From DASYAN01 sp036501345 (GTDB lineage Bacteria > Chloroflexota > Ktedonobacteria > Ktedonobacterales > Ktedonobacteraceae): a stretch of 8,943 nt of DNA. Both the position numbers and the translations under genes were made by a program. The notes under the pieces are model-generated. The model was not told the DNA's origin, did not search any database, and saw only the letters and a program-made list of their open reading frames with translations. This document shows positions 1 through 6,053 of the stretch, piece by piece; position 1 is the stretch's first letter; every line of letters starts with the position of its first letter. The stretch lies in contig DASYAN010000559.1 in NCBI GenBank assembly GCA_036501345.1, positions 1 through 8,943 of the forward strand, written 5' to 3'.

Positions 1-140
1 CAGCCAACGGCTCTCTGTAACGAAACCGCGTTCCGTCAATACTACAGGGGCGTTTGAAAGGCTTGAGCCGGATGAATGAGAAATCTTCGTGTCCGGTTCT
101 TAGAGGGCGGAATGGTGGCAACACCATTCTGCTACTCGAC
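1..140 (+). mobile_element. Group II intron, 3' part (end of domain IV, domains V and VI)
   Basis: The left edge is the 3' end of a group II self-splicing retroelement. Domain V (65-99) and domain VI (103-140) are recognisable by sequence and folding. The intron should end at C140, with the 3' exon starting at 141. The rest of the ribozyme and any reverse transcriptase/maturase gene lie outside the window to the left. Bases 1-64 would be the end of domain IV. All three plus frames close there (stops at 18-20, 55-57 and 77-79), so an encoded protein could end in this stretch, but I cannot tell which frame is real. The intron is transcribed on the plus strand, opposite to the five genes that follow. 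The intron class cannot be assigned from this piece. Confidence 0.85.
65..140 (+). ncRNA. Group II intron catalytic domain V and branch-point domain VI
   Basis: Domain V: 65-72 (GAGCCGGA) pairs with 92-99 (TCCGGTTC) and carries the catalytic AGC triad at 66-68. A two-base bulge lies on the 3' side, and the upper helix has a GAAA tetraloop. The domain is 35 nt, one more than the usual 34, explained by a single bulged U in the upper helix. Domain VI: 110-117 (GAATGGTG) pairs perfectly with 122-129 (CACCATTC) around a GCAA tetraloop. The lower helix pairs 103-105 with 135-137 and 106-109 with 130-133, leaving A134 unpaired. That A is 7 nt from the predicted 3' end, as expected for the branch-point adenosine. 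All hallmarks of an active 3' half are intact. Confidence 0.85.
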
Positions 141-646
141 CTCATGAGGGACAGAGTAGGAGACCTCAGCTTCTAAGGGTTCACAAAGTTGGGGCATTCA
201 AACGAGCAAATGTTTGAGTTGAGAAGAAGCTGTTTTGTGCTCAGTGCTTCGCCAGCTTGGACTGCCCATAGATGTGAAGACTTTGATGATGTGGGCTCCC
301 CCAATAGCATCATCAGTCAGCAGAGCAAACTTTGCATCTCTACCAATCATACACACCGTGCCACTTGCCGTTGATGTCACGGTGAGGATACCGTATCCTT
401 CTCTAAGGGTGCCGCTTTTTGTGACTGAGAATTGAGCTTGAAATCCTTGCTTTGGAAAGCCAACCCTTAGCCAAAGATACAGTACCACGGTGAGCTGCCG
501 CTACTATGACTCTTGGTGCGATCCGTCAGAAACCATTGGCAGGCGGACCTCAACCATATCATCTTCAATCTCCCCAAATTTATTGAGCCTCATATTAAGC
601 TTCTCAAGCTCCTTCCTACAAGCCACGAAGCCAGATACCTGAGTAA
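141..646. other. Gene-poor stretch: intron 3' exon and degraded coding sequence
   Basis: About 500 bases lie between the intron end and the stop codon of the aminopeptidase gene. The 3' exon opens with the palindrome CTCATGAG (141-148). No RNA gene, terminator or recognised protein was found on either strand. The only long open frame is the doubtful one at 198-503 on the minus strand. A 29-codon frame at 504-593 (minus) has an AGGAG about 13 bases or more upstream of its ATG, too far for a good ribosome site, and is not called as a gene. Confidence 0.5.
198..503 (-). other. Possible remnant of a secreted-protein domain (doubtful)
   Basis: A frame of about 100 codons is open between stops at 501-503 and 198-200 on the minus strand. 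It has no ATG at its head (the first usable start is GTG at 486-488) and no ribosome binding site. The middle of the translation, with runs such as GTLREGYGILTVTSTASGT, has the alternating Thr/Val/Gly pattern of a beta-sandwich domain. In Chloroflexi such domains are often the tails of secreted proteins. This is an impression of composition, not a family match. It may equally be a chance frame. If real, it is a 5'-truncated fragment. Confidence 0.18.
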
Positions 647-3331
647 TTATTCGAGACGCGCAGCAATTGCTCCCAACTGGTCTCGCAGTTTGCGATTCTC
701 TTCACGCACCTCATCGAGATCTTTTCGCAACTGCTTGAACTGTTCCTCGCTCTTGTCACTGGTACGTAGCGTGTGATTAGCAACCCGCACAGTCCGCAGA
801 ACTCCATCATCAAGCTCCGTCTCAGCCACACGCTCTAACACGCTAATGGCCCGCTTCTCACCCAGAGAGGAAAGCGCCATCGCGCATACACTGCGTGTCG
901 GTGCCCAACTATCGTGCTCCACAGCATAACAAAGCGCTGTCACCGCCCGCTGGCGTGCTTCCTCACTGTAGAGGTGACGATTGTTCCCCACATACATTAA
1001 GCCCATAGCAGCCCCACGCCGCCGCAACAGATGATTGAGAGAGTTGTTGAGATAGCCAGTCAGGATATCAATAACATCGTCCTTGCCCGTCAGGGCCAAG
1101 CCACGAAAGATACCACGCTGCACAAAATCCATCCAACTCGGTCGGTCCAGCAACGTCTTCAAGAAATCTACATTTCCCTCTATACGCGTCTGACCTAGTG
1201 CTTCAGCTGCATTTGCTTCCACCTGATAGCTGACATCGCCCTTCTCCAGCACGGTACGCAGCACCTGAGCAGAACGTTGTGCCAATTCAAGCTGCTGTGG
1301 AGCCTGGAAGTGACCCAAGGCATGAGTAATAGCAGCACGCACACGTGAAAACTGCTGAGGATCTAGATCTTGTAATGCTTGGATCAATACTGTCTGCGCC
1401 TTTTCATTGCCAAATTTTGTTAGTGCAGATGCTGCAGCAGTCCGCACACCCCAGAACGGATCGGTATTCAGGGCCTTTGTCAGCGCCTCCAAACTGGCAT
1501 CCTCGTGCTTGTCGCCTAGTACTTCAGCGGCCTCAATACGCCCGAGCACATCGGGATCATAGGCAAGCTGATAGCGCAGCATCTTCGTCGAACGCTCAAA
1601 TTTAAGCGTCTTGAGCAGCCAACCATTGGGATCGATACGCACCATTAGAGGCTCGCGTTCAAGGGGGATATAGAAGCTTTGCTCTACCTGCTCATCTTCC
1701 CCAAGCATGACCTGCATTGCAACTGTGCGTGTCTGAGTCGTCTGCTCATCTTTGGCTGCTTCATCTGATACTGGCACAGTAAAGACAAGATCCAGCGGGG
1801 CGTAAAAGCAGGGCGTTAGCTCATCGATCTTTTGTGCCTGCTTGACTTTGACTTTTGCCAGCTTGTGCTCACTATCCCAACTATAGTTCACCTCCAATTC
1901 AGGATAACCTCCACTATGGACCCACTGCTGGAAGAAGCGTGCCAGACTGCGCCCAGTAACTTCTTCGAATGTACGCTCTAGGTCAGAGGTGACGACTTCC
2001 TTAGTGCGGAAACGCTCCAGGTAAGCCTTGATCGCGCGACGGAAGGTTGCATCACCTAACTGATGGCGTAGCATATGTAGAACCCAGGCCCCCTTACAAT
2101 AGAGGTGCCCGTCGAATAGCTCAAAGCCTTGATCATGATAAGCATAGTACACGATAGGGCGACGATACACTTGATCTTCGGCCAGATAGCTGTTCTTCGT
2201 TTGTAGCATGGAATATTTAAACTCGTCGTTACCCTGGTGATGTTCACCCCACAATTCCTCGAAATAAGTGGCAAAGCCTTCATTGAGCCAGCCATTAGAC
2301 CAGTCGCGACAGGTAACGAGATCTCCAAACCACTGATGTGCCAGTTCGTGAGCTACCACTGGCACGAAGTCTAAGTCCAATGAGGCCTTCTTATCCATCA
2401 GCAGTGCAAAGCTGTGGGTGGTACAAGTGGTATGTTCCATCGCCCCTGTATAAACCTCTACCACGGTCTGGGCATATTTGTCGTAAGGATACTCGACTCC
2501 GGTAAATTCAGAAAAGAAGCGCATCATTTCCGGTGTCTGGCCCATATAGAGCGGAGCATCCTCCTGACGATCTTTGCGTACATAGTAGGTAACAGGTTTG
2601 CCTTGATAGTTATCCTCAATTACCGCAAAATCGCTGACCACAAGCGAGATAAGATAAACTGCATGCGGAACATCATGCCGCCAGTGATGCGTCTTTGTTG
2701 CACCATTATCGATCACTTCGATTAGATTGCCATTGGAAACAGTCAGAAACTGGGATGGGACTGTAGCGATGACTTCGGTTGTGGCCCGATCATTGGGAGC
2801 ATCATGGCAGGGGAACCAGTAGCTATGATAGCGTGGCTGGCCAAAGGTCCATGCTTGGACGGGACGTGTTGGATCTTCAGGGATGGGCTTGATAAAGTGC
2901 AGACCGATACGCGGCATCGCATGATACTGCACGGCAATAGTGAAGACCTCTCCATGATGGTAAATGCGATCCAAGGTAACAATCAGTTTTTTGTCGGTCG
3001 TAGTGTGCACCAGTTCCGGACCATTTTCCAGCGATACCTTCTCGATTTGCAACTCGATAGCGTCAAAAGAGATCGTCCTGACCTCTTCGTAAAGCGCCGA
3101 GAAGGTTGTATATACCGTACCGGCGATAGTTTCCTGGTCAAAGTCGAGCGTAATAACCAGCTTCACATGCTGCATATCTGCAGGCCGATCTGGTGCGTAC
3201 TGCAAACGATCGCCGGGCAATTCAAAAGAACGCGATTTGGGTGTAGGTAATCTGCTCTCGCCACTAAAGAGCAGCAGGCCATAGTTATGACCAACGTCGT
3301 CGATAGCCTGAGCATGTTTACAATGTGTCAT
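647..3331 (-). CDS. M1-family zinc aminopeptidase with HEAT-repeat tail
   Basis: Predicted cytosolic metallopeptidase removing N-terminal residues from peptides; 894 aa, no signal peptide or membrane helix. The N-terminal beta domain covers about 45-250. The zinc site is HELAH (328-332) followed, after the canonical 18 residues, by E351 in NEGFATYFE. H328, H332 and E351 would bind zinc and E329 act as general base. Y411 in HLYCKGAWVLHML is the likely transition-state tyrosine. The exopeptidase motif is GAMEH (296-300), where most family members have G-x-M-E-N. From about 590 to 850 the protein becomes alpha-helical HEAT/armadillo-like repeats, and 860-894 is a charged coiled coil. The start is the ATG at 3329-3331, with AGGAAG 6 bases upstream; an in-frame TTG nine codons earlier lacks such a site. 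It is probably transcribed alone from the promoter at 3383-3411. Confidence 0.93.
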   Translation of the reverse strand: MTHCKHAQAIDDVGHNYGLLLFSGESRLPTPKSRSFELPGDRLQYAPDRPADMQHVKLVITLDFDQETIAGTVYTTFSALYEEVRTISFDAIELQIEKVSLENGPELVHTTTDKKLIVTLDRIYHHGEVFTIAVQYHAMPRIGLHFIKPIPEDPTRPVQAWTFGQPRYHSYWFPCHDAPNDRATTEVIATVPSQFLTVSNGNLIEVIDNGATKTHHWRHDVPHAVYLISLVVSDFAVIEDNYQGKPVTYYVRKDRQEDAPLYMGQTPEMMRFFSEFTGVEYPYDKYAQTVVEVYTGAMEHTTCTTHSFALLMDKKASLDLDFVPVVAHELAHQWFGDLVTCRDWSNGWLNEGFATYFEELWGEHHQGNDEFKYSMLQTKNSYLAEDQVYRRPIVYYAYHDQGFELFDGHLYCKGAWVLHMLRHQLGDATFRRAIKAYLERFRTKEVVTSDLERTFEEVTGRSLARFFQQWVHSGGYPELEVNYSWDSEHKLAKVKVKQAQKIDELTPCFYAPLDLVFTVPVSDEAAKDEQTTQTRTVAMQVMLGEDEQVEQSFYIPLEREPLMVRIDPNGWLLKTLKFERSTKMLRYQLAYDPDVLGRIEAAEVLGDKHEDASLEALTKALNTDPFWGVRTAAASALTKFGNEKAQTVLIQALQDLDPQQFSRVRAAITHALGHFQAPQQLELAQRSAQVLRTVLEKGDVSYQVEANAAEALGQTRIEGNVDFLKTLLDRPSWMDFVQRGIFRGLALTGKDDVIDILTGYLNNSLNHLLRRRGAAMGLMYVGNNRHLYSEEARQRAVTALCYAVEHDSWAPTRSVCAMALSSLGEKRAISVLERVAETELDDGVLRTVRVANHTLRTSDKSEEQFKQLRKDLDEVREENRKLRDQLGAIAARLE

Positions 3332-3382
3332 GAATAACTTCCTTCTATTCAATACCAAATTTGCCTAAGGTTAGATATATAT

Positions 3383-3411
3383 GTTATACAACGGGCGCGG
3401 GAAAAAGTCAG
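3383..3411 (-). promoter_or_regulatory. Candidate sigma-70-type promoter for the M1 aminopeptidase gene
   Basis: On the minus strand, CTGACT (3406-3411, 4 of 6 to TTGACA) and TATAAC (3383-3388, 5 of 6 to TATAAT) are separated by exactly 17 bases. Transcription would begin near 3376, giving a leader of about 45 bases before the ATG at 3331. It lies in the 143-bp gap after the upstream kinase gene, so the peptidase need not depend on read-through. Confidence 0.5.
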
Positions 3412-3474
3412 TCTTTCAAGTAGGGATGAGAACACCTTTGCTCCTTGTAAGGGTGTAGCCTGTGAGGAACCTGT

Positions 3475-4509
3475 TCACAAGGGAAGTTGCACAAAAAAGG
3501 TCGTGCCTTTTCCTTCCGCTGACTCTACCCAAATTTGTCCCTCATGCCTTTCGACAATCTCTTTAGTGATCGAAAGACCGAGACCCGAGCCTAATTTGGA
3601 TGAGGATTGGGCACTCGCAAGACGATAAAATGGCTCAAAAATAGTCGCTTGCTCCTCCTGAGGAATTGCAGGACCATCATTATGAACCTGCAGGATTATT
3701 GAAGACTGCTCCTGACTTATCTGTACACCTATCACCGAGCCTTCAGGTGAATACTTGACTGCATTAATAACTAAGTTAGTAATCACTTGACTGATACGCA
3801 AGCAATCAGCTTGCAGAATAAGAGGATCATTAGTTATCTCCAGATCAAAAGGCCGCCCAGAAAGAGCACACTGATCATCGACAATTTCATTGCAGATGCT
3901 GCGAATATCACACTCAGTAACCCGCAATGGTAGGTTCATAGCCTGTAAGCTACTCAGGTCAAGAAGATCATTGACCAATGCCTGCAGACGATGGGTTTGC
4001 GTATCGACCTTTTTCAGCCGCGTATGCAAAGGAGCAAGTTCAACGGATACGTCTGTAGCATGGTGGCTGAGAAGACGTAAGCCAAGATATACTTGCCCTC
4101 GTATGACGGTAATAGGCGTTTTTAACTCGTGTGATGCTCGTGAGAGAAAAAGATCCTTCAGATGATTAGCTTGCCCAAGCTGGTGATTGCTCTCTACAAG
4201 CTCCTCAGTACGGGCTAGTAACTCTTGCTCAATGACTTCGAGACGTTTCTGAGCGGTTTCACGCTGAATCGTGATAAGAGCTACAGCAACTTGAGATAAC
4301 ATCCAGGGCCCAAACATTGCTAAGTCGATCCAGCCAGAAAACGAGAGGAGACTAGGCGGAGGAATACAAAAGAGGATAGTTTGAAAAACCACAGAGCAAG
4401 ACTGCTCAGACTCACCCCTAAGCTTCTGTTTCCACACTAAGCACGGAAATCTCAGGAGAATTGTAACAAAGGCTATCCATATCCAACCGTGCGATAGTTG
4501 CCCTGGCAT
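3475..4509 (-). CDS. Membrane sensor histidine kinase (HisKA/HATPase), possibly N-terminally shortened
   Basis: Predicted sensor kinase, 344 aa. Hydrophobic segments at about 9-26, 40-58 and 63-82 are followed by a coiled-coil linker (84-118), the HisKA domain with H127 in SRASHELKTPIT, and a HATPase_c domain. That domain has an N box NLVINAVKYSPEG (N249), an F box near 289-297 and a G2 box GSGLGLSI (307-314). The G1 box is atypical: VHNDGPAIP (275-283) puts Asn277 where Asp is usual and Ala281 where the second Gly is usual. The membrane part, ending in FGPWMLSQVAVALITIQRE, resembles the last helices of a KdpD-like DUF4118 sensor. Such sensors normally have four helices, so the front may be missing. 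The ATG at 4507-4509 has no good ribosome site, and an in-frame stop lies about 45 bases upstream. No response regulator gene is adjacent. The kinase call is firm; the start is not. Confidence 0.85.
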   Translation of the reverse strand: MPGQLSHGWIWIAFVTILLRFPCLVWKQKLRGESEQSCSVVFQTILFCIPPPSLLSFSGWIDLAMFGPWMLSQVAVALITIQRETAQKRLEVIEQELLARTEELVESNHQLGQANHLKDLFLSRASHELKTPITVIRGQVYLGLRLLSHHATDVSVELAPLHTRLKKVDTQTHRLQALVNDLLDLSSLQAMNLPLRVTECDIRSICNEIVDDQCALSGRPFDLEITNDPLILQADCLRISQVITNLVINAVKYSPEGSVIGVQISQEQSSIILQVHNDGPAIPQEEQATIFEPFYRLASAQSSSKLGSGLGLSITKEIVERHEGQIWVESAEGKGTTFFVQLPL

Positions 4510-4564
4510 GGGAAAGCCGAAAAGCGTGCTTCCTACACCAGGGCAAGGAAATCATAAGTAAAGC

Positions 4565-4595
4565 GGGTCACAACTTCTGAGCCGTTCTTGTGCCC
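4565..4595 (-). terminator. Weak hairpin after the oxidoreductase gene, possible terminator
   Basis: On the minus strand GGGCACAA (4588-4595) can pair with TTGTG-A-CCC (4565-4573), an 8-bp stem with one bulged A and a 14-base loop. It begins 6 bases after the oxidoreductase stop codon and is followed by only a loosely T-rich tract, so its strength as an intrinsic terminator is doubtful. Confidence 0.3.
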
Positions 4596-4601
4596 ATCTA
4601 C

Positions 4602-5540
4602 TTAATCTGCGGTATGAAGCACGATACGCCCACGCCCATGACCATGTTGGCTGCGTTCGTGAGCCTGTTGCGCCTGACTCAGCGGGAATTTCTCTGCAAG
4701 AACAACTTTGACTTGTCCCTCGTCTATCAACTGAGCAAAGGTATGCAAGAGCTCACTGGAGACCTGAGCTGAAAATGATGCTACGCGTACATCCCGTTCT
4801 CGCACTTTCTCCTCCGGTGGCTGGCCCGCTATTGTGACCAGAGTTCCTCCGCGCTTGAGCACGCGTAATGAAGATTCAAGCGTCTTGCCGCCAACCGCAT
4901 CGAATACAAGGTCCACGTCATGGACGGCTTGCTCAACTGGCGTGGAGGTATAATCGATAACCGTTTCTGCGCCCAGGGAACGCACAAAGTCAACATTGGC
5001 CGTCGAGGCAGTCCCGATAACATGTGCGCCCTTCCAGCGGGCAAACTGGACCGCGAACAAGCCGACTCCGCCAGCGGCACCTTGAATCAGGATACGCTGA
5101 CCAGCTTGCAACCCCCCATGGTCAAAGATACCCTGCCAGGCAGTTGTTGCGCCCACAGGCACAGCAGCCGCCTCGTCAAAATTCAGCGTCTTGGGCTTGA
5201 GCGCAAGCTTGTCCACAGGAGCTGCCGTATATTCAGTGTATGTCCCCTTTGGACTCTGACCAAAAACCGCCTGTCCTTTCTGAAACGCTGTTACACCGGG
5301 GCCAATCTCCTCCACCACACCAGCCAGATCAAGACCAGGTATATAAGGAAATTGCACTGATCGGAAGTCTTTTAGCCAGCCCGCACGGATTTTCCAATCC
5401 ACCGGGTTTACCCCTGCTGCATGGACACGAATAAGCACCTCGCCCTCCTGCGGCTCTGGGCGTGGTATCCGTTCAAGCTTAAGCTCCTCTGACCCTCCGT
5501 ACTGATGGATGCGTACAGCTTGGATAGTTTGTGTTGACAT
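4602..5540 (-). CDS. NAD(P)H quinone oxidoreductase-like MDR protein (zinc-independent)
   Basis: Medium-chain dehydrogenase/reductase of the quinone-oxidoreductase branch, 312 aa, soluble. Residues 1-120 form the GroES-like catalytic fold, with VNPVDWKIRAG (44-54) and IPGLDLAGVVEEIG (67-80). Residues 125-250 form the Rossmann domain, with the nucleotide-binding loop AAGGVG (155-160). The cysteine ligands of a structural zinc are absent, as expected for this branch. It should reduce quinones, enones or aldehydes with NAD(P)H; the exact substrate cannot be read. The C-terminus (GRGRIVLHTAD) is complete. The start is the ATG at 5538-5540, with GAGG about 11 bases upstream, rather than an in-frame start 20 codons earlier that would put a non-family extension in front. 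Upstream inverted repeats suggest control by a small repressor, which is not encoded next door. Confidence 0.92.
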   Translation of the reverse strand: MSTQTIQAVRIHQYGGSEELKLERIPRPEPQEGEVLIRVHAAGVNPVDWKIRAGWLKDFRSVQFPYIPGLDLAGVVEEIGPGVTAFQKGQAVFGQSPKGTYTEYTAAPVDKLALKPKTLNFDEAAAVPVGATTAWQGIFDHGGLQAGQRILIQGAAGGVGLFAVQFARWKGAHVIGTASTANVDFVRSLGAETVIDYTSTPVEQAVHDVDLVFDAVGGKTLESSLRVLKRGGTLVTIAGQPPEEKVRERDVRVASFSAQVSSELLHTFAQLIDEGQVKVVLAEKFPLSQAQQAHERSQHGHGRGRIVLHTAD

Positions 5541-5586
5541 GGTAGATATTTCCTCTTTTCTCTTTAGGCTACGTATCTCTACTATA

Positions 5587-5621
5587 TAGGTGCGTAGCAA
5601 TAATGCAGAAGTGCGTACCTA
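5587..5621. promoter_or_regulatory. Inverted repeat, candidate operator of the oxidoreductase gene
   Basis: TAGGTGCGTA (5587-5596) and TGCGTACCTA (5612-5621) form an imperfect inverted repeat: arm identity is 8 of 10, with the outer TAGGT/ACCTA exact. The same stretch also contains GTGCGTA as a direct repeat at 5590-5596 and 5611-5617, 21 bp apart, placing both copies on one DNA face. It lies about 50 bases before the oxidoreductase ATG and next to a TATAGT hexamer (minus strand, 5583-5588), where a repressor would block transcription. Which regulator binds is unknown. Confidence 0.4.
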
Positions 5622-5633
5622 AGCCCTAAAGTG

Positions 5634-5696
5634 CAAAGAACTTCTTTGTAAGCACGCTCGGACCCCTGGGAATGTTCCATTATACTATACTAGTAT
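5634..5696. repeat. Two short palindromes in the oxidoreductase leader
   Basis: CAAAGAA-C-TTCTTTG (5634-5648) has perfect 7-bp arms around one base. ATACTAGTAT (5687-5696) is a perfect 10-bp palindrome and sits just upstream, in minus-strand terms, of a consensus TATAAT (5679-5684) that lacks a good -35 partner. They may be protein-binding sites or part of a structured leader; the sequence does not decide. Confidence 0.35.
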
Positions 5697-5749
5697 GTGC
5701 CTTGTATTTCATTAGCAGCTTCATTTTTGGAAGTGTGAAATACAGCATC

Positions 5750-5779
5750 ATGATATGATTCACTCCTATACGCTGTCAA
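5750..5779 (-). promoter_or_regulatory. Near-consensus promoter reading toward the oxidoreductase gene
   Basis: On the minus strand a perfect TTGACA (5774-5779) is followed after 18 bases by TATCAT (5750-5755, 5 of 6 to TATAAT). Transcription would start near 5743, about 200 bases before the oxidoreductase start codon. The leader would cross the inverted repeats at 5587-5696. No small gene in that leader has both a start and a ribosome site. Confidence 0.5.
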
Positions 5780-5846
5780 GGAAAGCCAGAGACCCAATGC
5801 CTAATCTGGCATAAAGCAGGGCATCTACCAGACAAGTTGAGAATCA

Positions 5847-5942
5847 TGCAAATGTCACTTGGTTGTCAGTTCCCAGACACGCATTTGTCGGTTATTCTAA
5901 CATGAGAGGGTGCAAGTGCCACTCGTTTGTCACTTCTCAGAC
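5847..5942. repeat. Two diverged 32-bp direct repeats with a related half-copy between
   Basis: The units at 5847-5878 and 5911-5942 match at 26 of 32 positions and start exactly 64 bp apart; both begin TGCAA and end CTTCTCAGAC or GTTCCCAGAC. A third TTTGTC-NN-TT element lies between them at 5884-5892. The shared TTGTC core falls at 5863, 5885 and 5927, spacings of 22 and 42 bp, close to whole helical turns. Such phased, diverged repeats are seen in transposon ends bound by Tn7/Tn5053-type transposases and in arrays of regulator sites. No transposase gene is nearby. Confidence 0.55.
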
Positions 5943-6053
5943 GCTCCCTCTCTCCTCTTAGTCCTCAAAAGACGCAAAATCATAAAGCAAGGATCGATGA
6001 AGAGAATCACATCCCCATTGGCAGTCATTCACAAAAGCATCCCAAATTAGCGG

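Larger units (their letters stand above)
5541..6053. other. Long non-coding gap between sensor kinase and oxidoreductase genes
   Basis: These 513 bases contain no convincing gene. They hold, from left to right, an inverted repeat at 5587-5621, a palindrome at 5634-5648, a palindrome at 5687-5696, a near-consensus minus-strand promoter at 5750-5779, a small 6-bp-stem hairpin at 5785-5810 and a pair of diverged direct repeats at 5847-5942. From about 5943 to 6053 nothing was recognised, and no strong terminator follows the upstream kinase gene. Confidence 0.6.

Noticed and set aside
504..593. 29-codon minus-strand frame after the aminopeptidase gene
   Set aside because: The nearest AGGAG is too far from the ATG and there is no recognisable product.
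2804..3250. 148-codon plus-strand frame inside the aminopeptidase gene
   Set aside because: It lies wholly opposite a well-supported coding region, has no recognisable domain, and is a codon-bias shadow.
3332..3358. Nine-codon upstream extension of the aminopeptidase gene from a TTG
   Set aside because: The ATG at 3329-3331 has AGGAAG at ideal spacing; the TTG has no ribosome site.
4920..5360. 146-codon plus-strand frame inside the oxidoreductase gene
   Set aside because: Opposite strand of a conserved Rossmann-fold gene; no family features.
5541..5600. Twenty-codon N-terminal extension of the oxidoreductase
   Set aside because: MDR quinone oxidoreductases begin near MSTQTIQAVRIHQYGG. The extension is basic, unlike the family, and overlaps the likely promoter and operator.
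5582..5680. 32-codon minus-strand frame in the oxidoreductase leader
   Set aside because: No ribosome binding site, and its ATG overlaps a TATAAT hexamer; composition looks random.
5785..5810. GCCAGA/TCTGGC hairpin as a terminator for the sensor kinase gene
   Set aside because: Only a 6-bp stem with a 14-base loop and no run of T; it lies 250 bases past the stop and next to a promoter -35.
5847..5942. CRISPR array
   Set aside because: Only two full diverged units without uniform spacers, and no cas genes.
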